Source: CAVZCK01 sp963798805 (GTDB lineage Bacteria > Pseudomonadota > Alphaproteobacteria > Rhizobiales > Rhodomicrobiaceae). From it: a stretch of 11,515 nt of DNA. Made by a program: the position numbers and the translations under genes. The notes under the pieces are model-generated. The model searched no databases. It was not told the DNA's origin and saw nothing but the letters and a program-made list of their open reading frames with translations. Each line of letters opens with the position of its first letter. Position 1 is the stretch's first letter. Location of the stretch: the NCBI GenBank assembly GCA_963798805.1, contig CAWCVC010000006.1, positions 1-11,515 of the forward strand, read 5' to 3'. Of the stretch, positions 1 through 5,382 are shown piece by piece.

Positions 1-655
1 AAGCCTTAGCGACAGCGGCCGGCCGGCCTTTTGTGACCGCCGCACCGCCGCCGCAAATCAGCTCGACGCCCGAAGCCGCGATCGCTTCGAGCACCGCGCG
101 TGGTTCGCCTGCGCGGGCACGGATGGCAAGCGAATGCATGATCCCGGAAGCCAGCTTGGCAAGCGCTGAGACGTCGGTGGCCGCAGGAAGCTCGCTGCGC
201 TGGATGGCAAGCTTCAGCCTGTCTTCGACCACATCGTCGAATAGCCGCAGGCTGTCCCGCAGGATGTGCCGGATCTCGGGGTGACGCGGCGCCTCCACCG
301 TCGCGGTGCCGATGAGAAAACAACCGAGCGCCGGGCCTTCGCCGCCCAGGTAAATTTCAATCGCCGTCGCATAGACGCCGGCGAGGCACTCCCTGAGCGG
401 CCGCTCGGGATCGAGCCTCTCCCGAAGCAGGACGAGGCTGCCGTCGCGATAGGCCTCAAGCGTTCGGAGAAAGAGCGCTTCCTTGTCGCCGAAAGCGCCA
501 TAAAGGCTCGGCCGCGTCATCGACATGGCGGCGCCCAGATCATCCAGCGAGCTGGACGCAAAGCCCGCATCCCAGAACACGTCTCTCGCGCTGGCGAGAG
601 CCCGGTCGGGATCATAGGCGCGCGGCCGTCCCGGTTTCCGCTTGGCAGTCCTCAT
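1..655 (-). CDS. TetR/AcrR-family transcriptional repressor (3' end off the left edge)
   Basis: The frame is open from the ATG at 655 to the window edge (218 codons, no stop), so the gene is truncated by the window, not broken. The N-terminus begins MRTAKRKPGRPRAYD, the basic GRPR lead-in common in this family. Residues about 16-66 form the DNA-binding domain, and the recognition part around residues 36-60 (SLDDLGAAMSMTRPSLYGAF, then GDKEALF) is a textbook TetR helix-turn-helix. The rest (LGCFLIGTATVEAPRHPEI at about 110-128) looks like the ligand-binding domain of TetR regulators that control detoxification genes. Family members are usually 190-220 aa, so little is missing. It is divergent from a glutathione transferase gene, with two matching palindromes between them, so it probably represses both itself and that gene. 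The ligand is unknown. Confidence 0.9.
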   Translation of the reverse strand, partial: MRTAKRKPGRPRAYDPDRALASARDVFWDAGFASSSLDDLGAAMSMTRPSLYGAFGDKEALFLRTLEAYRDGSLVLLRERLDPERPLRECLAGVYATAIEIYLGGEGPALGCFLIGTATVEAPRHPEIRHILRDSLRLFDDVVEDRLKLAIQRSELPAATDVSALAKLASGIMHSLAIRARAGEPRAVLEAIAASGVELICGGGAAVTKGRPAAVAKA

Positions 656-657
656 TT

Positions 658-714
658 TTATACCATTTCGCATAAAATCATTGACTCCGATTAATATTAT
701 ACGATACGGTATAA
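658..714. promoter_or_regulatory. Two 18-bp TetR-type operators and the tetR promoter
   Basis: TTATAC-N6-GTATAA lies at 697-714 as a perfect 6+6 dyad. A second copy, TTATAC-N6-GCATAA, lies at 658-675 with one mismatch; the two centres are 39 bp apart. The upstream copy overlaps a perfect minus-strand -10 box (TATAAT at 701-696) that would start tetR transcription about 35 nt before its ATG. On the plus strand a TTGACT at 681-686 could be the -35 of the glutathione transferase gene, with the -10 falling inside the 697-714 operator. The downstream copy touches the tetR start codon, and no Shine-Dalgarno is seen there. The arrangement fits autoregulation plus control of the divergent gene. Confidence 0.7.
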
Positions 715-759
715 AAACCAAGGGCAACGTTTCCCAGCCTGCTGTTTGAGGAGACACCG

Positions 760-1440
760 ATGAAGCTATACATGCATCCCGCTGCCTGCTCGCTTTCCCC
801 GCATATCCTTTGCCGCGAGCTCGGCATTCCGATCGATCTGATCGAGGTCGACCGCAAGACGCATGAGACCGCGTCGGGCGAGGATTTTTACGAGATCAAC
901 GGCAATGGCTATGTGCCGGTCCTCGAGCTCGACGACGGCGACACGCTGACGGAAGGGCCGGCTATCGTGCAATATCTCGCCGAACTGCGCCCAGGCAGCG
1001 ATCTGCTGCCCGAGGCCGGGACGATGCAGCGCATACGCATTCAGTCCTGGCTGAATTTCGTCACCTCGGAGCTGCACAAGCCGATGGCGATGCTGTTCAC
1101 GCCCGCCTACCAGCCCGCCAAGGAGCCTCTGACGAGCCACGTCAATAAGCGCCTCGGCTGGCTGAGCGGCCAGCTCAAGGGACCGTTCCTGACCGGCGAG
1201 ACGTTTACCGTCGCCGACGGCTATTTGTTCGTCTGTCTGAACTGGTCGCCCTGGATCGGCATCGATCTGAGCCAGTGGCCGGCTCTGCAGAATTTCATGA
1301 CGCGCGTCGGCGGTCGGTCGGCGGTTCAGGAGGCTCTCAAGGCCGAGGGGTTGGTGCCAAATCGCGCGGACGGCATCTTCTACGCCCCGCGTGCCCTCGT
1401 TACTCAGTCGAAGCGTACCCAGGAAGAGGCAAGGCCTTAG
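760..1440 (+). CDS. Glutathione S-transferase, beta-class-like
   Basis: The 226-aa protein has the two-domain GST layout. The thioredoxin-like N-terminal domain starts MKLYMHPAACSLSPHI, with Cys10 at the position of the mixed-disulfide cysteine of bacterial beta-class GSTs. The cis-proline loop is NGYVPVLEL (about 47-55), and the glutathione gamma-Glu contact motif is LTEGPAIVQYL (about 62-72). The all-helical C-terminal domain carries the N-capping box FTVADGYLF near residue 150. Such enzymes conjugate glutathione to electrophiles in the cytoplasm. GAGGAG lies a few bases before the ATG. About 20 extra residues at the C-terminus (after VPNRADG) exceed the usual length of about 205 aa. The divergent TetR gene and shared operators suggest induction by a small molecule. 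The substrate cannot be inferred. Confidence 0.93.
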   Translation: MKLYMHPAACSLSPHILCRELGIPIDLIEVDRKTHETASGEDFYEINGNGYVPVLELDDGDTLTEGPAIVQYLAELRPGSDLLPEAGTMQRIRIQSWLNFVTSELHKPMAMLFTPAYQPAKEPLTSHVNKRLGWLSGQLKGPFLTGETFTVADGYLFVCLNWSPWIGIDLSQWPALQNFMTRVGGRSAVQEALKAEGLVPNRADGIFYAPRALVTQSKRTQEEARP

Positions 1441-1484
1441 CCTCACATCAGGGCCGCGGCGCCTTTACCGAAGCCTGAGCGCGC

Positions 1485-1513
1485 TTGACAGGCTCCGGCG
1501 CGCAGCCCTAAAT
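1485..1513 (+). promoter_or_regulatory. Sigma70-type promoter of tRNA-Val
   Basis: A perfect -35 (TTGACA, 1485-1490) is followed after exactly 17 bp by CTAAAT (1508-1513). Transcription would start near 1520, about 20 nt before the mature tRNA 5' end. It lies in the gap after the glutathione transferase gene. Confidence 0.75.
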
Positions 1514-1539
1514 CGGACCCCATCGACATCGAAAATGAT

Positions 1540-1614
1540 GGACGCGTAGCTCAGCGGCAGAGCACACGCTTCACACGCGTGGGGTCACTGGTTCAATCCC
1601 AGTCGCGTCCACCA
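1540..1614 (+). tRNA. tRNA-Val (anticodon CAC)
   Basis: A complete cloverleaf can be drawn. The acceptor arms are GGACGCG (1540-1546) and CGCGTCC (1604-1610). The D stem is GCTC/GAGC. The anticodon stem CACGC/GCGTG encloses the 7-nt loop TTCACAC, which gives anticodon CAC. The T stem ACTGG/CCAGT encloses TTCAATC. The discriminator is A, and the terminal CCA is encoded. It reads valine GUG codons. tRNA 3' ends are the usual targets of DUF4102-type integrases such as the one at 10142-11371, so this is the likely left attachment site. Confidence 0.95.
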
Positions 1615-1843
1615 ACAACCCCGAAAAACCCGTTGGAAACTAAGGCTTTTCGGAGAGAGGCGGTTTTTCTACCCACAAGCCTGCGACATCGCCGAAACGC
1701 GATTATTGGAAACTTCCCGCCGCGTGGATTATGGGAAGGCGGCGGACAAATCGGCCGCGATCTGCTATAGTGGCTGCATGGGTTGGAGATGGCCGCCGCG
1801 AAGTTGGGCAGAGCGCATCGTCGGCACCATCCTGGAGGCCGAA

Positions 1844-2194
1844 ATGAAGGCCCGCGGCTATATCGCCGATGCCGGGCTTGAGGATCGCTTGCGCGCCTAT
1901 CTGGATCCGGAGGAGCGCGCCCGCCTCATTGCCGAGACCGAGGCCAAATTTCCCGGCGAGGTCGAAAGCTTGACGGACGCGCTCTGCTACAACATACCCG
2001 ATGATCTCGTCATCGACGCGGGTGGCGTCTACGGCATCACCGCAAGGCCATGGCCGGCGTGGTGCCACCGCTTCCAGCAACGATCCTCGCCAGCGGCACG
2101 CACCGACAACAGGCTCGTTGACGCCGGCGACGGCTTGCGCGAGAACATCAACGCCGACGGCTTCAACGCGCTGATCGCCAAGCGCCGGCACTGA
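1844..2194 (+). CDS. Small unknown protein next to the tRNA
   Basis: No family is recognised. The chosen ATG at 1844 has a strong GGAGG five bases upstream (1834-1838), giving 116 aa. An in-frame ATG at 1778 would add 22 residues (MGWRWPPRSW...) and lies just after a TATAGT -10-like box (1766-1771), so a longer leaderless form is possible. The first 60 residues are helical and charged (GLEDRLRAYLDPEERARLI), and the last 25 (LVDAGDGLRENINADGFNAL) also have good codon use. The middle (about 68-92) is rich in Trp, Arg and Ser and reads poorly, while the adjacent frame reads well there, so a frameshift pair or local divergence is possible. A same-length minus-strand frame (1703-2191) is an antisense shadow. 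Confidence 0.5.
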   Translation: MKARGYIADAGLEDRLRAYLDPEERARLIAETEAKFPGEVESLTDALCYNIPDDLVIDAGGVYGITARPWPAWCHRFQQRSSPAARTDNRLVDAGDGLRENINADGFNALIAKRRH

Positions 2195-2267
2195 GGTTTC
2201 GCGGGTTCATTTCGCAGCGCTCCCCGAAAGTGTCAGGCTCGCGCCCGCGCGCGCACGGATCGAACGA

Positions 2268-2294
2268 AAAACCTCCGATTTTTGCGGAGGTTTT
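2268..2294. terminator. Hairpin terminator (possibly bidirectional)
   Basis: AAAACCTCCG (2268-2277) pairs perfectly with CGGAGGTTTT (2285-2294) around a 7-nt loop. A-rich and T-rich flanks on both sides fit intrinsic termination in either direction. It would end transcription of the small rightward gene that stops at 2194. Confidence 0.55.
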
Positions 2295-2344
2295 CGCTCT
2301 CGAACCTTTCTCGCGCCCGCGCGCGCACGGATCGAACCGATAGC

Positions 2345-2372
2345 AGGGTGAACGCAGATCTGCGTTCACCCT
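2345..2372. repeat. 28-bp perfect palindrome
   Basis: The arm AGGGTGAACGCAGA (2345-2358) is followed at once by its exact reverse complement (2359-2372), centred on AGATCT. There is no loop and no U-run, so it is not a normal terminator. It lies between the second and third GC-rich repeat units and shares its last two bases with the third. Confidence 0.85.
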
Positions 2373-2411
2373 CGCGCCCGCGCGCGCGGATGGAACCCCA
2401 CGGCAGACATG

Positions 2412-2446
2412 AAAAAGCCCCCCGGCTGCGGTCCAACCGGAGGGCT
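2412..2446 (-). terminator. Intrinsic terminator of the leftward two-gene unit
   Basis: AGCCCCCCGG (2416-2425) pairs with CCGGAGGGCT (2437-2446) with a single mismatch. The plus-strand A-run at 2412-2416 becomes a U-run on the minus strand. It lies downstream of the genes at 2509-2846. Confidence 0.7.
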
Positions 2447-2508
2447 CCCGGCGGCATTTCTGGCGAAAGACGCGCCGCCGGTGCCGCGGGCTAGGCCGCG
2501 GGTTCAGT

Positions 2509-2640
2509 TCAGCGGCCCAGGGCGCGCATCAAGGCATCGACGAAGCGCTGATCGAAGCCTGTCACCGCCGCGATGGCGACGAACAGCAAGAGGATCGCGG
2601 CGATAGTTGCCAGGGCGTACCAGTCCCGGCGAGACATCAT
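2509..2640 (-). CDS. 43-aa single-pass membrane protein
   Basis: The sequence starts MMSRRDWYALATIAAILLLF and ends DQRFVDALMRALGR. One strongly hydrophobic segment (residues about 9-27) follows a short positively charged N-terminus, which predicts a small inner-membrane protein with its N-terminus inside. The tail (about 30-43) is amphipathic. The first ATG (2640) overlaps the stop codon of the upstream gene as ATGA, so it is probably translationally coupled to it; the second ATG (2637) is the alternative start. Codon use is normal for the region. The family is unknown. Single-pass phage proteins of this size include holin-like and superinfection-type proteins, but nothing here proves such a role. 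Confidence 0.6.
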   Translation of the reverse strand: MMSRRDWYALATIAAILLLFVAIAAVTGFDQRFVDALMRALGR

Positions 2641-2846
2641 GCCTTGGCCTCCGGCTGGCCCGTGCAGCTCGCCTTCAGCTCAGCCGCAAAGGCGGCAAGA
2701 TCGCGCTCGATTTCCGCTAAGATGGCCAACGCGCCGGCGAAGTCCGCCGCGCCCTCTGAGTTGGCGGCGGTGACGGTGGAGCAAGCGCCGATCAAGCCGT
2801 GAAGGCGGGTGACGCGCTCGTCAATTGTGGAAGCCGCAAGACACAT
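2637..2846 (-). CDS. 69-aa unknown helical protein
   Basis: The ATG at 2846 has GAGGAG six bases upstream and yields MCLAASTIDERVTRLHGLIG..., ending GQPEAKA. The open frame extends further upstream to 2912, but without a ribosome site. The sequence is Ala/Glu/Leu-rich and mostly helical (FAGALAILAEIERDLAAFAA), with small-protein coiled-coil character and three cysteines. It is the first gene of a two-gene leftward unit ending at the 2412-2446 terminator, and it is divergent from the RHH gene. Its -35 (TTGCAA, 2920-2915) lies in a 9-bp inverted repeat arm, so the RHH protein may control it. No domain is recognised. Confidence 0.6.
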   Translation of the reverse strand: MCLAASTIDERVTRLHGLIGACSTVTAANSEGAADFAGALAILAEIERDLAAFAAELKASCTGQPEAKA

Positions 2847-2872
2847 TTGAATCTCCTCACAAAATCGCTTAC

Positions 2873-2921
2873 CTTGCAAACAACATTGAACACGATAAAT
2901 CTTGCGCCGCACGTTTGCAAG
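2873..2921. promoter_or_regulatory. Divergent promoter region with a 9-bp inverted repeat
   Basis: CTTGCAAAC (2873-2881) and GTTTGCAAG (2913-2921) are perfect inverted repeats 40 bp apart. Each arm contains TTGCAA reading inward, usable as a -35. On the minus strand TTGCAA (2920-2915) is 17 bp from TATCGT (2897-2892). On the plus strand TTGCAA (2874-2879) is 15 bp from ATAAAT (2895-2900). The arms sit between the 69-aa gene and the RHH gene, and four helical turns between arms would allow looping or paired binding by the RHH protein. Confidence 0.6.
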
Positions 2922-2952
2922 TTTTTACACCGTAAACATGGAGAAGGCCACG

Positions 2953-3123
2953 ATGACCATAGCCATCCGCGTCCCGCCGACGATGCGGGATAAGCTGCAG
3001 GCATTGGCAGACAAGGAAGAGCGTACGCTGAGCTGGTTCTGCATGAAGATCCTGCGCGAATATCTGAACGAGCAGGAGAGGAAGGCCGCCAAGGCCGAGG
3101 GCAAAGGGAAGGCGGGGAAATGA
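2953..3123 (+). CDS. Ribbon-helix-helix (CopG/Arc-like) DNA-binding protein
   Basis: The 56-aa protein begins MTIAIRVPPTMRDKLQALAD and continues KEERTLSWFCMKILREYLNEQ. This is the RHH pattern: a short strand (TIAIRVP, about 2-8) that would insert in the DNA major groove as a dimer, helix A (about 9-20), a turn, and helix B (about 23-40). A Lys/Glu-rich tail (about 41-56) follows. The ATG at 2953 is chosen for its GGAGAAGG just upstream; an ATG at 2938 lies in frame but without such a site. It likely binds the inverted repeat at 2873-2921, regulating itself and the divergent 69-aa gene. Its stop overlaps the next start (ATGA), so the two are coupled. It is not followed by a recognisable toxin. 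Confidence 0.8.
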   Translation: MTIAIRVPPTMRDKLQALADKEERTLSWFCMKILREYLNEQERKAAKAEGKGKAGK

Positions 3124-3584
3124 TGGCGAAGCCGTCACGAACCGTGACGCGCCGCAGATGTATCGTCTGCGATCAAAAATTTCAGGCGAAGCGGGTAGAT
3201 GCGATCTATTGCTCAAGCACTTGCCGGCAACGCGTCCGCCGCGCGCGGAAAGAGTCCGGCGATCTCGATCGTCAGATCGAGGAAACGCGACGCCATTACT
3301 GGAGCCTCGTGCGCCTCAAGGCAGAAGCGAGCAACAGGGCCGTGTCACAGGTCCTCACGGATAAGGCCCAGTTCGTGGACGAGAACGGTAACGTTTACAT
3401 GGGCGGCAAGGGCCTTCCCGGAATGGGCAAAGGCCGGCGCCTTGTCGGCAAGACGACTCCGCATCGAGAAGGCTGGGCAAGTTGGGGACTTGAGGCTGCA
3501 GGGCCGCCATTTTCGCCACCGCCCATCGGATCGGATGCGAATAAGCGACTTAAGCGCAAGTGGCGCAATGAAGAGCAAGAGTAG
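3120..3584 (+). CDS. Zinc-ribbon protein of unknown function
   Basis: In this 154-aa protein residues 14-35 hold Cys14-X2-Cys17-X13-Cys31-X3-Cys35, with the segment YCSSTCRQRVRRARK (about 30-44). This zinc-binding pattern followed by a basic helix recurs in small alphaproteobacterial and phage proteins (YCS..CRQ type) and suggests nucleic-acid binding. A charged helix (about 45-75) and a Gly-rich middle (NGNVYMGGKGLPGMGKGRRL, about 93-112) follow. The C-terminus is Lys/Arg-rich (NKRLKRKWRNEE). The start overlaps the RHH stop; ATG at 3123 is an equal alternative. With the RHH gene it forms the only rightward transcription unit in the middle of the element. It runs head-on to the membrane protein gene. 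Confidence 0.7.
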   Translation: MMAKPSRTVTRRRCIVCDQKFQAKRVDAIYCSSTCRQRVRRARKESGDLDRQIEETRRHYWSLVRLKAEASNRAVSQVLTDKAQFVDENGNVYMGGKGLPGMGKGRRLVGKTTPHREGWASWGLEAAGPPFSPPPIGSDANKRLKRKWRNEEQE

Positions 3585-3587
3585 GCG

Positions 3588-3617
3588 CAAAAGCCCCCGC
3601 CGCGAGGGCGAGGGCTT
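3588..3617 (-). terminator. Terminator of the membrane-protein gene
   Basis: AAGCCCCCGCC (3591-3601) pairs with GGGCGAGGGCTT (3606-3617) with one mismatch around a GCGA loop. The plus-strand A-run at 3589-3592 gives a U-run on the minus strand just after the gene's stop (3622). It sits between two convergent genes and may serve both. Confidence 0.65.
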
Positions 3618-3621
3618 CAGT

Positions 3622-4095
3622 TCACTTCGACGCCGCCAGCCCGAAGGCGATGCGGCTGAGGCAGAAAATCAGGCCGGGCACCACGAGCCCGAGCGCGATC
3701 GCCGGGATTTGCCACCAACCGACCGCCTGCGTCCCGAACGCGGTCGCGTTCAGCGCCGCCGAGATCGCCACCGTCCCGACCACCGTCGGGCGGGCGTAAG
3801 CGGCGACCACCGCCCGCGCCTTGGCCGTTGCCGCGCATAGCGGCGCCAGCTCGGAGGCGACGAAGCCGAGATCGATCCCGATGGCCATGCTCCAGGCTTC
3901 CCAGGATGACGAGCCCGACACCATGCCGATGCCGTGCGCGAGATGGGCGAGGCTGAGGCCCATCAGCACGGCGGTGACGCCTGCCACGGCGATGGCCGCG
4001 GCGTGCTGCGTCCGGGAGGCTTTCGCCGGCCTCGGCTTGGCCTGACGAAGCGGACGGGATTTCCGGGTAGGCAGCGATGTGATATTTGTCGTCAT
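3622..4095 (-). CDS. Four-helix integral membrane protein
   Basis: The 157-aa protein has a basic cytoplasmic N-terminus (residues 1-30, with RKSRPLRQAKPRPAKASR) and four hydrophobic segments at about 33-58, 66-90, 104-124 and 128-150. The segment MAIGIDLGFVASELAPL (about 70-86), with its buried Asp and Glu, is the most distinctive. Length, topology and this motif faintly recall DUF2637-type membrane proteins of mobile elements, which is a weak resemblance, not an assignment. The ATG at 4095 follows GAGAAGGAT; an upstream in-frame start at 4170 would run through the leader hairpin and is not preferred. It has its own promoter (4217-4245), so it is expressed separately from the five-gene operon upstream. 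Confidence 0.75.
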   Translation of the reverse strand: MTTNITSLPTRKSRPLRQAKPRPAKASRTQHAAAIAVAGVTAVLMGLSLAHLAHGIGMVSGSSSWEAWSMAIGIDLGFVASELAPLCAATAKARAVVAAYARPTVVGTVAISAALNATAFGTQAVGWWQIPAIALGLVVPGLIFCLSRIAFGLAASK

Positions 4096-4129
4096 AGGCG
4101 TAATCCTTCTCACGTAAGGGTTTCGCTTA

Positions 4130-4163
4130 GGCCCTTGCCGGTGGTTGCACACCGGCTTGGGCC
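4130..4163 (-). promoter_or_regulatory. Long leader hairpin of the membrane-protein mRNA
   Basis: GGCCC-TT-GCCGGTG (4130-4143) and CACCGGC-TT-GGGCC (4150-4163) form a 12-bp stem with a symmetric 2x2 internal loop and a 6-nt apical loop. It lies 35 nt upstream of the ATG at 4095, inside the predicted 5' leader, and has no U-run. It could stabilise the mRNA, bind a protein, or attenuate expression. Confidence 0.55.
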
Positions 4164-4216
4164 GCTTCAAGTCTCTTTCAAGTTGTCAAAGAGCCTGTTC
4201 TTTTCAGAACATCAGC

Positions 4217-4245
4217 AATATAGCAAATCATTCGCGATCAGGCAA
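4217..4245 (-). promoter_or_regulatory. Promoter of the membrane-protein gene
   Basis: On the minus strand, TTGCCT (4245-4240) and TATATT (4222-4217) are separated by exactly 17 bp. The -35 lies within the last codons of the upstream gene (stop at 4238). Just downstream, GTTCT-tttc-AGAAC (4197-4210) is a small dyad at the likely start point and could be an operator. Leader length to the ATG is about 115 nt. Confidence 0.65.
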
Positions 4246-4855
4246 GTGTACAGAGCGCGCAAGCCAGTGCATGCGGCGATAGACTTGAGATGAATTCATC
4301 AAGCTCTTGCCGTGCCCGTGGCGTCAGCCGCGCCTTGATCGCCGCGATTTTCGCCACCGCCGCCGAGGCCCGGCGATCGGCCTTGATGCCGACGCCCCAG
4401 ACCTTTTTCAGCAAATGCCCCTCCGGCGTCCGCCACCAGTCCTCAAGGGTGCGATCGTCGAGCATGCGCGCCTGGCTTTCCTTGCCTAAGGACCATTCCA
4501 GCCACAGGGCGGCGCGGATGGGCCCGCCGAGCCGGTCGTAGGCATAGGTGAGCTCGTCGAGCGTGTCGTCGGCGCCCATCGCCCGGAGCTCCTCCAGCGG
4601 CATCACCATGTCGAGGGCGGTGTTGATGTAGTGCGCATCTGATCCCGGCCACTTCGCCCAGAAGGCGCCGACCCGATCGGGCACCACCCAGCCAAGCCGC
4701 CGCTGGAATTCGAGGATCTCGGCCGCCACGGCGCGCTCGTCGTAAAAGCCGGGTGTGTCCTTGCCCGTCGTCATCGCCGAGCCCGGCGTCAGGCGCCCGC
4801 CGTCATCGACGACCCAATCGGCCGCGCCGGCGCGGTATTTGTCGAGCTCGCCCAT
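4238..4855 (-). CDS. Unknown 205-aa protein, last gene of the five-gene operon
   Basis: The start ATG (4855) shares one base with the upstream stop (TGATG), so coupling is likely. The sequence MGELDKYRAGAADWVVDDGG... has a Trp-rich first half (RRLGWVVPDRVGAFWAKWPG, about 53-72) and an acidic helical part (TALDMVMPLEELRAMGADDT). A C-terminal half (TLEDWWRTPEGHLLKKVWGV, then AKIAAIKARLTPRARQELDE) looks like a helical binding domain. There is no membrane segment or signal peptide. No family is recognised. Good codon use throughout, and the tail overlaps the promoter of the next gene. Longer in-frame starts up to 4993 lie inside the preceding gene and are rejected. Confidence 0.7.
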   Translation of the reverse strand: MGELDKYRAGAADWVVDDGGRLTPGSAMTTGKDTPGFYDERAVAAEILEFQRRLGWVVPDRVGAFWAKWPGSDAHYINTALDMVMPLEELRAMGADDTLDELTYAYDRLGGPIRAALWLEWSLGKESQARMLDDRTLEDWWRTPEGHLLKKVWGVGIKADRRASAAVAKIAAIKARLTPRARQELDEFISSLSPHALACALCTLA

Positions 4856-5382
4856 CACACGCGCTTCGGATACACCGAGCGAAACATCGCCGCCTTCGCC
4901 GCTTCGATGTTGTCGTAGTAGCCCAGCGACAGCGGAATGAGCGGCTGTCCGGGAGGCGCGACGCGGAAGCAGGCGAAGCCGGCGCCCTCCCACTCGATCA
5001 CGTAAAGCCCGTCATCGGTGGCGAAGCGTTCCGTTCTGGCCTGCAGCGTCAGAATTTTGAAATTCGTCAGCACGACACGCCCCTTCGCGGCTTCGGCCAC
5101 GATGGCATCAGGGATCATCCAACTTTCATCGCTGGCGAGGATCGTCAGCCTGTCCCAGCGCCGCAACGCTGTCGCCGGATTGCCCTGCACCTTCTTCCAA
5201 AGCTTTTCCGGGTAGTTCTGCAGATCCGCAGCCGTCAAATCCTTCGGCGCCCGCACAAGTGCGGTGCGCCAGGCGAAGCCCTCGCTGTTCCATTGCAAGG
5301 CCTTGTAGTCGAATTCCGGCGGCTCGCGGACCGAGTCGGAGACGTTCTCAATTTCAGGCGGCTTCGGGTTCGGTTCCAGCAT
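4855..5382 (-). CDS. Unknown 175-aa protein, operon gene 4
   Basis: The chosen ATG at 5382 has GAGGAGAAG just upstream and lies inside the end of the preceding gene (29-bp overlap, different frame). The protein begins MLEPNPKPPEIENVSDSV, with a Pro/Glu-rich tail-like start. It continues as a soluble alpha/beta-looking domain (FDYKALQWNSEGFAWRTALV, RGRVVLTNFKILTL-type strands) and ends SLGYYDNIEAAKAAMFRSVY. The repeated aromatic residues and alternating strands suggest one compact domain of about 130 residues. No catalytic motif, metal site or membrane segment is seen, and no family is recognised. It ends in a one-base overlap with the next gene. Confidence 0.7.
   Translation of the reverse strand: MLEPNPKPPEIENVSDSVREPPEFDYKALQWNSEGFAWRTALVRAPKDLTAADLQNYPEKLWKKVQGNPATALRRWDRLTILASDESWMIPDAIVAEAAKGRVVLTNFKILTLQARTERFATDDGLYVIEWEGAGFACFRVAPPGQPLIPLSLGYYDNIEAAKAAMFRSVYPKRV

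Larger units (their letters stand above)
2238..2396. repeat. Three direct GC-rich repeats separated by two palindromes
   Basis: Units lie at 2238-2265 and 2310-2337 (28 bp, identical) and at 2371-2396 (26 bp, lacking two bases and with one substitution). Each starts CTCGCGCCCGCGCGCG and ends GGATCGAAC or GGATGGAAC. Unit starts are 72 and 61 bp apart. The first gap holds a 10-bp-stem hairpin (2268-2294) and the second a 28-bp perfect palindrome (2345-2372). The alternating CG core could adopt Z-DNA. No coding frame explains it. Too few units and unlike spacers argue against CRISPR. It could be a terminator cluster, a protein-binding array, or a cis site for packaging or replication. Confidence 0.8.

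Noticed and set aside
766..1446. 226-codon minus-strand frame
   Set aside because: Exact antisense of the glutathione transferase, which has clear family motifs.
1703..2191. 162-codon minus-strand frame near the tRNA
   Set aside because: Gly/Val/Ala-rich shadow; the plus strand has a strong ribosome site and better protein-like sequence, though confidence is moderate.
2238..2396. CRISPR array
   Set aside because: Only three units, spacers are palindromic and of unequal length (44 and 33 bp), and no cas-like gene is nearby.
2238..2396. tRNA T-arm fragments (GTTCGATCC on the minus strand)
   Set aside because: The flanking bases do not pair as a T stem and no acceptor stem or CCA follows; the match is likely chance.
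2953..3584. Type II toxin-antitoxin pair
   Set aside because: The RHH gene could be an antitoxin, but the coupled product is a zinc-ribbon protein with no toxin motif.
4197..4210. LexA/SOS box (GTTC...GAAC)
   Set aside because: Alphaproteobacterial LexA sites are GTTC-N7-GTTC direct repeats; this is an inverted pair with a different spacing.
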